Part shown: one piece after another, positions 10,142-21,405 of the stretch
How positions within the stretch are numbered: the stretch's first letter is position 1
How the letters are laid out: every line of letters begins with the position of its first letter
NCBI RefSeq assembly: GCF_907165205.1
Contig: NC_058192.1
Coordinates: 37,228,001 to 37,292,000 of the forward strand
Length of the DNA stretch: 64,000 nucleotides
Reading direction: 5' to 3'
Source of the DNA: Coccinella septempunctata
Lineage: Eukaryota > Arthropoda > Insecta > Coleoptera > Coccinellidae
Notes under the pieces: model-generated
What the model was told of the DNA's origin: nothing
Database searches by the model: none
What the model saw: only the letters and a program-made list of their open reading frames with translations
Made by a program: the position numbers and the translations under genes

Positions 10142-12038
10142 TGTTAAAAAATCGAGGGTGTTATGATTTTGTAATTAAAGAGTAGTGGACTGTATTGAAG
10201 GATAATTGAGTTGGAGATGGTATAAAAACATTTATTAAGTATCATTCACAATCATAAAATGAATATGTCACCTGCATGAAGCTAATACAGTAAAAGCAAC
10301 TAATATTAACCACATCTATAAACTCAGAGAGACAATATCCAATTAAAAACAAGAGATGGTCCAGAGCAGTTCAAATGAGAAGTCACTTGATGTCAGACTT
10401 AGACGTTGAGGAGTTCAATAAATTCAATATCAACACAACGGTTACACAGTGATAGGGCAATCAATTGAAAATTAATTGCGAGAGCCTCCTTTTTCTATCA
10501 GAAAACGCGAAGGTTAGAATACTGAATTTTAAAGAGAAGACGCGAGAGTACAGAGAAATAGGCCCGAGGTGAAACTGCAATGTCTAAGTCTGATCATCAA
10601 CGAGAAATCGATACATTAAATTTGAGTTGATCAATAATGTTAATGTAAGTATGAGCAGAACAAGAGTAGCACAAGTTAAATGAGAAGCACAGAATTAATG
10701 AATTTGAGAAGCACTAGAATATTAAAAATAATATGAAAAGGGCAATAAATTCTAATTAAATGAGAAGTTCGATAATAATTAATTAAATGAAAAGGACAAT
10801 CATAATTAATATGAGAAGAACATAGTATAATTCATATACATTGAGATGATCTTGAAGAGTGCGAAAATGTATCAATGAATTCAGCATTTACAGAGACGAA
10901 CTGCTTACAAGTAAGCACGATTAGAACGTTCATCAGAAAAATAGAAGAAACAATTGATAAATTAAGAGAAGTCATGAGAGTACTGAGTTGAATAAATCTC
11001 TAATCGTAGATTTTGAGATGTGCTTAAGGCTGAGAAAACTAACATGCATGTTGAGTCCGATGAATGAATATAGAAGAGAAACAATGAGAGTACATATTAT
11101 AAAGAGTAGACCATACCAAGCGAGTAGACATGAGTGTTCGAGCAGACTTTCCAGGGTGGAGCCTAGGTCGAGGTGTATCGAGCATTATCACTGATCGCTT
11201 AACGAAACTTGAGGTGTGCATATCCTGTTCTGTGGAAAACAGCTACAACCAGGGTCCACCCTGGAGAATATGAGGATTCATTCATCTGAAACTCAACACC
11301 ATGAATTAGTCATATGTATAAGAGGTGATCATACGAGGTGTTATAAAAATGATAAAACTGATTCTAATAATAACGAGTGTTAAGAGAAGACAGGAAATCA
11401 GATATCAATTTTATAGAGATGGACTTGAGAAGTTTCAATCCTGGTGCTACATACCCATTTTCATGTGAGATGATCTAGAGAAGTCTGAAACTCTATATAA
11501 ATTATGAAATATGATAAAATATATAGTTTTGAGAGGACAATAGTTCGATTTGAGTTGAGAAGACATTTCAATTGAGCAGTGCTCGCAAGGATTCTGAATC
11601 TATTTCAAGATTCTACAATCTCTTGCACGTGGACTTATTTCAGCAGAGTGAAATTATCATGAAAATGGAGTAATTAATAATGTTGAGGAGTCTGAGTGTA
11701 CTTTACCTTATGAGAAGAACAATTTAGCACCAGGATTGTGCGAGAAGACTTAAAAATTGAGAACAACTAAAAGAAGTGAACTTAAAATGAGGTGTTACAA
11801 AATCACATTGATAGCAGCGCGAAGTTAATTCAACGGAGCTAACAAAGAGAATCTTTAGAAAAAAAATGTGTAAATGTGTGGTTTTTCACTCCTGAAAAAC
11901 ACTGAAAGTGGGGCCGCTGCGTCGTTCAACCAGCGCACCGCGGCACCGCCGAATCGGAGTACCATACGCGGCGACCGGAGCTGGTCAGGAGCGTAGACTA
12001 GAGAGAGGTCGGAGGAGGGCTTCGCTCAATTTTTAACA
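10142..12038. mobile_element. Solo LTR (1897 bp), copy 1, TSD CTCGC
   Basis: It starts TGTTAAAAAATCGAGGG and ends CTCAATTTTTAACA, so it has TG...CA termini. It is flanked by the 5-bp direct repeat CTCGC (10137-10141 and 12039-12043). The uninterrupted sequence without it is seen at 5811-5825. No gag/pol frame and no internal direct repeat were found, so a solo LTR is more likely than a complete element. A GC-rich stretch at about 11910-12015 is missing from the second copy (16246-18040). The + strand contains about twenty (T/A)GAGAAG-like motifs. Confidence 0.8.
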
Positions 12039-13119
12039 CTCGCACAATCTTTGCAGAATGCTTATCTAGATATAATATGATAATTTATAAGTTATTATCA
12101 GTCGCTAATAATTGTCTAATTCACTCTCACTGAATTTTGTATAATCTGTGTAGTATATTATTGTTTGTGTGTATTTTTTAGTTCGAAAAAATCAGTCGCG
12201 ATCAAGATGTTATGCTACCAATTCTCTGTCACTGAATTTGGTGGATAATCACTCACAACGGTTAACCGATTCCTGACCTTCTGTTGTCAGAAAGTACTCC
12301 ATCGTCAGATACACGTCGTGGTCTTGATAGGTCACCCTCATTGACCTGGTCGAAATGGATTAGGTAGGAATAGATGCTGCTGATGTGGTTTACATCTCTT
12401 CTGTAGTTCATGGCATTGGGGTGGCGTTTGATGTGGTACATTTCCAAAAAGGAGCGCTTCCCTCCATTGCGTTCGCAATCTAGGACCCTAGTAGCCTCAT
12501 AGTCCATTAAGTGGTCTCTATCCCTACTGTGGTCTGCTAAAGCACATATCTTATTAGGGTTCTTGATATCGCTTCTATGTTGAGCTAACCTCTTCTTTAG
12601 TTGTTGCGACGTCTGCCCAATATAAACTTCATTGCACATCGAACATGGAACAGAATATATCACTCCACTTCTGTGGAATGTGTTTACGCCATCTTTTACC
12701 ATACTATGGAGTCTGTCAATCTTAAACTCTGGTTTGGGGATGAACTTTATGTTGGGGGTCTTCAAAAGGCTTATCAGAGCATTTGTCATGCCTTTGATCA
12801 ATGGTAAGGATGCGTAAGTTAAGATTCAAATCTATTGTGGTGGATGCGCCCCTGTGCTCTTTCCGTGGCTGTCCGGAATGAGTGGAGCTGTGAATCAACC
12901 TGTTTAATAGACCCCTGGGGTAACCATTTTCCAGCATCAATTGGAATAATATTTCGAGGTTTTGTGTTCTCAAGGAGGGGTGCGCGATTCGTCGAATCCG
13001 GTTTTTTAATCCCAATACTAAATTTACTTTCTGTCCATGTGTGTGGTTGGACAGGTAATGTACATACCTCCCTGAGCTCATTGGTTTGCGGTACCAATCC
13101 AAAATTAACCGGTTGTCAG
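12039..13119 (-). mobile_element. PLE-A, 3' half (GIY-YIG side) of the split element
   Basis: The 3' half of a Penelope-like element whose 5' half lies at 19127-19950. Both halves end at the codons for LPDN: left junction GTTGTCAG (13112-13119), right junction GTTGTCAG (19127-19134). The hAT element between them explains the split. Confidence 0.85.
12262..13102 (-). pseudogene. PLE-A RT C-terminus and GIY-YIG endonuclease
   Basis: Two overlapping minus-strand frames. The first (13102-12722) carries DWYRKPMSSGRY and the post-RT helices. The second (12801-12262, 179 codons) carries the complete GIY-YIG domain: GVIYSVPCSMCNEVYIGQTS, KKRLAQHRSDI, then an Asp/Arg-rich C-terminal tail. A single frameshift near 12830 separates them. 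The protein would be the C-terminal half of the Penelope RT-endonuclease. It differs by only scattered substitutions from 6036-6871. Confidence 0.8.
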
Positions 13120-13147
13120 CATGGGCGCCCGCAGGGGGGGCCAGGGG

Positions 13148-16029
13148 TCACAATGGAAGAACTACAACTCGCTGCCCAGAAAATGAAGAAGAAGAAAGCA
13201 CCAGGGCCTGATGGTATAACGGCAGAAATACTCAAGATAATAATGGAGGACAACAGCGAGAAAGTACTGGAAATGTACAACAGAGCATGGCAAAAGGCAG
13301 AATTCCCGGACATATGGAAAGAGGCAGAGTTAGTCCTTATACGGAAGCCAGGAAAAACAGATACGGAGCCCAGCAGTTTCCGCCCCATATGCCTACTGAG
13401 CGTAGTAGCAAAACTATACGAGCACCTGATAAGAGAAAGACTGCTAAAGGAACTGGAAGGTAAGAACATAATTTCAGATAACCAGCACGGTTTTAGGGAA
13501 GCCAGATCCACGATAACGGCCAAAGAAGAAGTCCTCAACTACGCAAGATGGGCCAGAGGAGGAACACATAGAACCAGAAAAGTAACCATCCTAACAGCCT
13601 TCGACGTAAAGAACGCGTTTACTTCAGTTGGATGGAAAGAGACCCTCGAAGAACTGAAGAATAAAGGAATATCAGCCCACCTACAGAATGTTATACGAAG
13701 CTACTTCCAGAATAGGACGCTGAGGACGGCGCATAAAAAGATATGTCTAACATGTGGGGTTCCCCAGGGTTCTGTTTTAGGTCCCATGTTATGGAATATA
13801 TCGTACAACGGAGTATTAGAGCTGGCCGACGACGACCCCGATACAAAATTGGTAGCATACGCAGATGACTTAGGAATGATAACGACGGGGAAAACAGAAG
13901 AAGAAGCCTGGGAGAAAACCGAACAAATGGCAGCTCGTGTTGGAGCCTGGTTGAGAAGCAGAGGACTGCAATTGGCTCCACACAAAACAGAAATACTCCC
14001 GCTGACCGGAAGACGGCCAATAGAAAGGACCAAGGCAACTATAGAAGGCGTAGAGGTTGAGGCAAGGAGACAACTTAAATACCTAGGAGTAATTTTGGAC
14101 AAAGACCTCACCTTCCTCCGGCACATAGACTACGCTGTAGAGAGAACGAGAGAGACGACGAACGCCCTAAGAAAACTAATGCCAAGAATAGAAGGACCTG
14201 ATCAAGAAAGAGACGAGTACTGGTAGCCGCAGCCATGTCAAGATTGTTGTATGGAGCTGAAATATGGGCAGAGAGCCTAAGGACCTACACCACCGCCAGA
14301 GATAAGATTAGAAAGGCGCAGAGAGGAGTCGTGGTAAGTTCTATAAGAGCTTATAAGAATGTTTCAGGTATAGCAGCACTCATCATCGCTGGGATGATAC
14401 CAGCCGATCTCCTCGCAGAAGAAAGACGAGAGATTTACCACGACCGAACAGACAAGAAAGAAGCCCGAGAACAAACAAGAAGAAAATGGACTTAAGAAAT
14501 AAGAAGCCACAGAGGCGCAAGATGGACGAAGGAACTAATACAAGACCCGTTGAAATGGATGGACCGGGCACATGGAGATTTAGAGTACGAAACCGTCCAA
14601 TTCCTGAGTGGGCATGGCTGCTTTGGAACGTACAGAAAGAAAATAGGAAAGAGTAACAGCGCCCAATGTTGGAAATGCCAAGGACTCGACAAGCCAGACC
14701 ACATCCTCTTCTGGGGCAACAGAAGGAAACCCGGACTTTCAATACACCAAGCACAACATCGTGGAAAAGATGCTAGAGAACGAAGATAAGTGGAACCTTA
14801 TCACGGAATGGATCCGGACCGTCATGAAGGCGAAGGCAGAAGAGGAAAGTAAAAGGGAAAACGCCGGAAGGTATGATTAACGAACCGAAAATTAATAATT
14901 TCAGGAAACGACCACCAAAAAGCAAATACCGAGATCACGACACCAAGCACCCGAAGAAGACAACCCCACCCGATCACGACAATAACCAACCTTAGACTAA
15001 GTGTGTTTTAGGAAGCCCGAACAAGCCAGATAAGGAGACGACGGAAGGATGCAGCCCATGATGACGACCCAGCCTGACTATGACACGCCCGACCCCAAAT
15101 CCTCTCACTTTCCAAGGGCTAAGTCTAGGCGACCAGCTCGCCGGAGACAGAGCTATCGAGAAGAGGCTTCGGATGATTCGCGGGAGGAAGTGGCGTGGTT
15201 AACTATGGCTTTCCTGGCCCCTCTAGTCTGCGGACAAGAGGTAGACCCAAGAAGTACCGTTAGTACCACCTGCAAGAAGCAACTATGGCTTTCCTGGCAC
15301 CTCGAGTCCACGGACACGAGGAAGACCCAGGGAGCAATGTTAGCGCTTCGACTCGGATCTACGACTTGTCTATCTCGGCGGGAATCCGAGCGTGGCCGCA
15401 AGAAGTACGTCTCACTTTCCCCCTCGGAACCACCAGGTGGACATAGTTCGTGGTGATACGTCGGAAAAACTATGACTCGCTTGGCCCCCGGCATCTCCGG
15501 ATCCGGAGGAGACCCAAGGAGTACCGTTATTGTCTGACAGATACCACAACCTCTTAGCGCAATCTCCGAGGGACCAGGGCCAACGGTCTGTTACAAATAT
15601 GTCGTATTTGTTTACGAACTATACACAGCAGACCGGTCAAGACCTTCCGAGGATCTACCCCGGACAGCTCGAGTTCCGTAACCAGAGTCAGGGGGAAACT
15701 GCGGAACGATTCAAGCCAGTCACTAGACTGTGAGATCCGTGAGACGGGGTCCTAGCTTCTTGCCTCCCTTCCCCACCTCCCCAGAGGAACAAGGAGCTTG
15801 TGGCATTCCACGCAGGAAATATACCGTAAATACCAATCGCCTTGGTCGAGACGGATATTGTCCTAGCGCACAGCAACTTAGTCGTACAGGTCAGCGTCCC
15901 TGAGACCTCGACTTCGTTGTTGAGGAGGGGGTTTTGGTGGGTGAGAGCCCCACACGAATCCGCAGTATTGCACAGCCCGCTGCGGAGAAGCCGGTATCGG
16001 TTTCCCCCTACCTCGTGGGCAAAAAAAAA
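13148..16029 (+). mobile_element. LINE L5, R1-like, 5'-truncated, 14-bp TSD
   Basis: It is flanked by the 14-bp direct repeat GGGGGGGCCAGGGG (13134-13147 and 16030-16043) and ends in an A9 tract (16021-16029). The 5' truncation falls just before the RT. The roughly 1.1-kb 3' UTR (about 14880-16020) is GC-richer than its surroundings and contains two to three diverged copies of an 80-bp unit around 15205, 15284 and 15465 with the shared phrase CTATGGCTTTCCTGGC. Confidence 0.85.
13153..14790 (+). pseudogene. LINE L5 reverse transcriptase, R1-like, frameshifted
   Basis: An open block 13153-14226 contains KKKKAPGPDGITAEILK, SFRPICLLSVVAKLYE, NQHGFREARST, the catalytic Asp in AFDVKNAFTSVGW, CGVPQGSVLGPMLWNI, the active-site YADDLGM and YLGVILDKDL. 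A one-base frameshift near 14210 moves the reading to 14235-14495 (MSRLLYGAEIWAESL, then NVSGIAALIIAGMIPADLL). A stop and a further shift lead to FLSGHGCFGTY and a CCHC-like CWKCQGLDKPDH (14600-14720). This C-terminal order with FLSGHGCF before a zinc knuckle is characteristic of R1-clade LINEs. The endonuclease and ORF1 are missing. Confidence 0.8.
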
Positions 16030-16043
16030 GGGGGGGCCAGGGG

Positions 16044-18145
16044 GGGCCATGGCGATGGAGATTGGAAAACCACGAATTTGCTGTAGACAAATGTACAGAT
16101 CTAATTAATTATGAAGCATCTTCAGCTGAAGATTACTTCAAAAAATCTATATTCACCCAATATTCATATCATCTAATTCCAGCCCTTGAAACGAGATTCT
16201 CAAAAGAACATGAAATGCTTGTTTCTTTGTTCAATATTTTGCCCATGTTCAAAAATCGAGGGTGTTATGATTTTTTAATTAAAGAGTAGTGGACTGTATT
16301 AAAAGATAATTGAGTTGGAGATGGTATAAAAACATTTATTAAGTATCATTCACAATCATAAAATGAATATGTCACCTGCATGAAGCTAATACAGTAAAAG
16401 CAACTAATATTAACCACATCTATAAACTCAGAGAGACAATATCCAATTAAAAACAAGAGATGGTCCAGAGCAGTTCAAATGAGAAGTCACTTGATGTCAG
16501 ACTTAGACGTTGAGGAGTTCAATAAATTCAATATCAACACAACGGTTACACAGTGATAGGGCAATCAATTGAAAATTGATTGCGAGAGCCTCCTTATTCT
16601 ATCAGAAAACGCGAAGGTTAGAATACTGAATTTCAAAGAGAAGACACGAGAGTACAGAGAAATAGGCCCGAGGTGAAACTGCAATGTCTAAGTCTGATCA
16701 TCAACGAGAAATCGATACATTAAATTTGAGTTGATCAATAATGTTAATGTAAGTATGAGCAGAACAAGAGTAGCACAAGTTAAATGAGAAGCACAGAATT
16801 AATGAATTTGAGAAGCACTAGAATATTAAAAAATAATATGAAAAGGGCAATAAATTCTAATTAAATGAGAAGTTCAATGATAATTAATTAAATGAAAAGG
16901 ACAATCATAATTAATCTGAGAAGAACATAGTATAATTCATATACAGTGAGATGATCTTGAAGAGTGCAAAAATTTATCAATGAATTCAACATTTACAGAG
17001 ACGAACTGCTTACAAGTAAGCACGATTAGAACGTTCATCAAAAAAACAGAAGAAACAATTGATAAATTAAGAGAAGTCATGAGAGTACTGAGTTCAATAA
17101 ATCTCTAATCGTAGATTTTGAGATGTGCTGAAGGCTGAGAAAACTAACATGTATGTTGAGTCCGATGAATGAATATAGAAAAGAAGTAATGAGAGTACAT
17201 ATTATAAAGAGTAGACCATACCAAATGAGTAGACATGAGTGTTCGAGCAGACTTTACAGGGTGGAGCCTAGGTCGAGGTGTATCGAGCAATGTCATTGAT
17301 CGTTTAAATAACGTTGAGGTGTTCACATCCTTTTCTGAAGAAAACAGCTACATCCAGGGTCCACCCTGGAGAATATGAGGATTCATTCATCTGAAACTCA
17401 ACAACAGTAATTAGTCATATGTACAACGAGGTGATCATAAGAGTTGTCTTAAAAATGATTAAACTGATTCTAATAATAAAGAATATTATGAGTAGACAGT
17501 GAATCAGCAATCATTTTTATTGAGATGGACTTGAGAAGTTTCAATCCTGGTGCTACATACCCATTTTCATGTGAGAAGATCTAGAGAAGTCTGAAAATCT
17601 ATATAAATTATGAAATATAATAAAATATATATTTCTGAGCCGGCAATGGTTCGAGTTGTCTTGAGTGGACGTTTCAGTTGAGCGGTGCAGCAAGGATTAT
17701 GAATCTATTTCAAGATTCTACAATCTCTTGCACGTGGACTTATTTCAGCAGAGTGAAATTATCATGAAAATGGAGTAATTAATAATTTTGAGTAGTCTGA
17801 GTGTACTTTACCTTATGAGAAGAATAATTTAGCACCAGGATTGTGCGAGAAGACTTAAAAATTGAGAACAACTAAAAGAGGTGAACTCAAAATGAGGTGT
17901 TACAAAATCATATTGATAGCAGCGCGAAGTTAATTCTACGAAGCTAACAAAGAGAATCTTTTGAAAAAATATGTAAATGTGTGGTTTTTCACTTCTGAAA
18001 AACACCGAAAGTGGGATGGGGCTTCGCTCAATTTTTAACAGCCCAAGAATTCCAAATTACTAGATATTGAATCTTTCGCATCTAAGGTCGGCCATATGTA
18101 TAACATTGAAGATTTTATGGAGCTCGATGCAGCCGTTCGGTCTTG
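16044..18145 (+). pseudogene. hAT transposase C-terminal fragment, split by a solo LTR
   Basis: The frame through 16062 reads ENHEFAVDKCTDLINYEASS, then DYFKKSIFTQYSYHLIPALE and a helix ending SLFNILP at 16245. After removing the LTR (16246-18040) and one GCCCA copy it continues in frame as KNSKLLDIESFASKVGHMYN, IEDFMELDAAVRS and a stop at about 18145. The pattern S-IF-PY---L-ETRF precedes the dimerisation domain in hAT transposases of the ZMYM/zinc-finger-associated type. The DDE core is absent: the frame runs directly out of the G-rich terminus. The fragment cannot be active. Family assignment is by remembered motif pattern and should be treated as likely, not proven. Confidence 0.6.
16246..18040. 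mobile_element. Solo LTR (1795 bp), copy 2, TSD GCCCA
   Basis: It begins TGTTCAAAAATCGAGGG and ends CTCAATTTTTAACA, flanked by GCCCA (16241-16245 and 18041-18045). It is collinear with 10142-12038 apart from small indels and the missing GC-rich block near its right end. It interrupts the hAT transposase fragment, whose reading frame resumes exactly after the duplication. Confidence 0.85.
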
Positions 18146-19080
18146 ACGATCATTTAATTGATTCCATCTTTTTGGAAATTTTTCGATAGTCACCGTTAGA
18201 GTAATTTTTCTCTCAATAAAAATAACCGTAGATGGAAATGTGATACATATTCTGAAAGAGCATTTCCTATAGTTAAAAATCTGAAGATTTTATGGAACTC
18301 GATGCATCCGTTCGGTCTTGACGATCATTTAATTTATTCCATCTTTTTGGAAATTTTTCGATAGTCACCGTTAGAGTAATTTTTCTTTCGATAAAACTAA
18401 CCGTAAATGGAAATGTGATGCATATTCTGAAAGAGCAAATCTTCTAGTAAAAAATCTGAAGATTTTATGGAGCTCGATGTAGCCGTTCGGTCTTGACGAT
18501 CATTTAATTTAATCCATCTTTTTGGAAATTTTTCGATAGTCACCTTTAGAGTAATTTTATCTCAATAAAACTAACCGTAGATGGAAATGTGATACATATT
18601 CTGAAAGAGCATTTCCAATAGTTAAAAATCTGAAGATTTTATGGAGCTCGATGTAGCCGTTCGGTCTTGACGATTATTTAATTGATTCCATCTTTTTAAA
18701 AATTTTTCGATAGCCACCGTTAGAATAATTTTTCTATGAATAAAACTAACCGTAGATGATGAAAATGTGAAACATATTCTGAAAGAGCATTTCCTCAAGT
18801 TAAAAATCTGAAAATTTTATGGAGCTCGATGCAACCGTTCGTTCTTGACGATCATTTAATTTATTCCATCTTCTTGGAAATGTTTCGATAATCACCGTTA
18901 GAGTAATTTTTCTTTCAATAAAACTAACCGTAGATGGAAATGTGATACATATTCTGAAAGAGCAACTACTCTTGTTGAAAATCTGAAGATTTTATGGAGC
19001 TCGATGCAGCTGTTCCATCTTTCTGGAAATTTTTCGATAGTTACTGTTAGAGAAATTTTTCTTTCAATAAAACTAGCCAA
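18108..19080 (+). repeat. 175-bp tandem array repeating the hAT ORF 3' end
   Basis: The phrase GAAGATTTTATGG recurs at 18108, 18283, 18458, 18632, about 18810 and 18985, a period of 174-178 bp and about 5.5 units. The first unit begins within the last codons of the transposase fragment (EDFMELDAAVRS, stop), so each unit carries a copy of that coding end plus 3' flank. Units differ by point changes. Confidence 0.85.
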
Positions 19081-19126
19081 AGATGATATTTTGCCCCCCT
19101 GAGAAAAATTTCTGCGGGCGCCCATG

Positions 19127-19950
19127 GTTGTCAGGCAATCTGATGACCTTCGTGTCCAAAAATGGAACACTTCTATCAGTTTCTTTTTCTAGGGTAAATT
19201 GCACCCTCTGGTGTTGGTTGTTAAACTTTTCAAGGAGGTAGCTCACCTGTTCCTCAGGCACGGCGCAGATAATGTCATCCACATATTTCTTGATGAAGGG
19301 GATGTGAAAAGGAACATCAGAAAGTACGTTGTCCAAAATGAAGTCCATAACTATGTCTGCAATTGGGGAGCTGGAGTTGGAGCCCATGGGTGAGCCGAGA
19401 ATTTGTAAGTAGAAGATGCCATCGAACACAAAATAGTTAGATGTGAACAGGAAATTGATTATGTTCAAGAATTCTTCCTTCGGTATGGATGTATGGTTGT
19501 TTATAAGTTGCCATTTACTCTCTATTGCTGAAACCGCAAGGTCTAAGTATATGTTGTTGAACAGTGATATGACGTCCAAACTAATTATGATGTAGTTGTC
19601 AGGGAGCTGGAAATCATCGATGATAAGTAATTAGATAGGATGTCAGATATGAACATTGACAGTTTGGAGGGAGGAGTATTGATACACGATATAATCGGTC
19701 TAATTGTGAGAGTGGGCTTGTGGATTTTTGGTAATCCGTAAAATCTCGCAGGGACTGAGTTGTAGGTTTACAGCCGTTTTCCTTAGGTTTGTGTTATGTA
19801 GCCCTTGTTCACCAAACTCTTGATCACTGCGTTGCACCTATTCTGCATCGACGTGGTGGGATCTCTGGGAAGTTGTTTGTAGTACTGTTCATCCTGTAGT
19901 AATGTGTCCGCTAGTTCCTTGTATTGGGTCTTATCCATTAGCACTGTCAC
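19127..19950 (-). pseudogene. PLE-A reverse transcriptase core, 5' half of the split element
   Basis: Minus strand from about 19950: DKTQYKELADTLLQDEQYYK and KQLPRDPTT (N-terminal region of Penelope RTs), then YGLPKIHKP with frame disruptions, LPDNYIIISLDVISLFNNI (motif A with catalytic Asp), GSPMGSNSSSPIADIVMDF, the active-site YVDDIICAVP and FLDTKVIRLPDN. After LPDN the frame runs into the hAT TIR (spurious HGRPQKFFSGG). The frame is open at 19130-19579 but shifted or stopped between 19580 and 19790. The domain order continues exactly at 13119 downwards (RLILDWYRKP). Confidence 0.8.
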
Positions 19951-20540
19951 ATAAACAAGTAATTGTTATGTACACTCGATTAATAATCGTCAGCCGGCAC
20001 GATGCTGGTGAAATATGCGTCAGACGAACTGACTGACATAACATAAGGTGCAGCGCGCCAAAGGAAGCTGGTCACTGCCCTTGACTTTGGAAGCCTGACT
20101 GACGCAGAATCCACCACTATAAACGTGACTGACGTCCATTTTTACGTTCAATTTGATTAAAATAATAATTTTTCAAAATCTCAAGTGAAGATCGGTCACT
20201 TCAATCTTCAGATTTTTCCGACCACTTCAACCGCCTGACTGACGATGTTTCCACCATCGGGAAAGTGACTGACGCCCATTTTCACTCATAATCATGAATA
20301 ATTTACATTATTACAAATTTTCACGTGGAGATCAATCACTTTTTTTTGAGATTTTTCCGGCGAGTTTCACCGCCCCCCACGCCCACGCCCACCGCTATTG
20401 GATTGACTGACGCGCGGACCTCATATGTACAAGTGGAGAACTACTCATCCTAAAAAATTCGTGTGAAGATCGATCACTAGTTCAAAAGTGACGCCACCTC
20501 CCAGACTATTAGAATATTATTGTTTTCAATTTTTGATAAG
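19951..20540. repeat. Degenerate tandem repeats with GACTGACG core
   Basis: From about 20090 to 20420 a roughly 130-150-bp unit recurs in diverged form: GCCTGACTGACG..., CACCA...GTGACTGACG(T/C)CCATTTT and AGTGAAGATCGGTCACTT. Nothing coding is seen here. Confidence 0.45.
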
Positions 20541-20548
20541 AGAACAAC

Positions 20549-20800
20549 CATGGTGAAATGTTGAAGAGTGCGCTAGTGTAAGAGTGTTTTGGCATCGGAA
20601 AGAAAAGGAGAAGATATACAATTTCAGAGTGCATTTTTGAGAGAAAATTGGAAAAAACCTTACCTCAAGAATCGACTCGGAATCAATTTGTGTGTCAAGA
20701 GCACTTTTGCGATGAAGATATCAAAAAGATGATGGATTCATTATGAAAGAAATCGAGAAATTGTCATCCCTCGCGAGAAGTGGTTTCTTCTGAATAAGAA
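20549..20800 (+). pseudogene. Possible THAP-type zinc finger relic
   Basis: Reading from the ATG at about 20549 gives MVKC-stop-RVR-stop-C, then a basic stretch, ESTRNQFVCQEHFCDEDIKK and MMDS-stop. The arrangement (start-proximal C-x(4-5)-C, then V-C-x2-H-F-x3-D) resembles the C2CH THAP domain used by P-element-like transposases and by host regulators. At least three stops break it. The conserved Trp and the C-terminal AVPTIF box were not seen, so this is a tentative call. Confidence 0.35.
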
Positions 20801-21405
20801 TTTCTAACCAATAAAACTACATGTACATGGTTCAGAAGTAGATATTCTTGAAGAATTTTGTTGGCATAACATAATATATCGTGTATAACGGTTCTCAGCT
20901 GAGTATTGGAAACATAGTCTACTCTAATACCTAAGTTTTAAATCTGAGATTGCAACCTTTTGTTGTCTTGATGTGTACTACTCCTCACTGCGAATTTATA
21001 TAATTTTGAAGATTGCAGTAAACCAACTAACATACCTGTTTTCAATAAACAATGATAAACAAACGTAGGTAAAATTTTTTTGATCAGTGATTTCTTTTGA
21101 ATTTCATTGATTTAGGCATTTATTATGAGAGAATAAAGCTCATAACATAGTCCCCTTTGTAATATGACTTGTATTTTATTGCATATAATTCAGAGAACTC
21201 ATATTTAATATAGATTTGAAGAGAGGTATTTGAAAAATCATCAGAAAAACCACGGTGACATATAACCTAAAATAAAATGAAGACTGTTCATTTAAAATTG
21301 ACGCTAAAATCCCCACCCCTTATCGATAAACGCAGCGATCGCAGCGACTCCTAGCCTTCGTTCCCCGTTTTCGGGGACACATTTTTAGAACGGCGATCGT
21401 TCTCT
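20801..21405. other. AT-rich non-coding sequence
   Basis: No gene or recognisable element. The only odd spot is a GC-richer stretch near 21310-21410 just before the duplicated repeat begins. Confidence 0.4.

Larger units (their letters stand above)
13120..19126 (+). mobile_element. hAT element with 15-bp TIRs, containing LINE L5 and a solo LTR
   Basis: The termini are CATGGGCGCCCGCAG (13120-13134) and its exact inverse (19112-19126), flanked by a perfect 8-bp duplication GTTGTCAG. CA...TG ends plus an 8-bp TSD are the hAT signature. Without the two nested insertions (13148-16043 and 16246-18045) it would be about 1.3 kb. Its own content is a C-terminal transposase fragment (16044-16245 joined to 18046-18145) and a 175-bp tandem array up to about 19080. 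It splits PLE-A at the LPDN codons. Confidence 0.85.
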
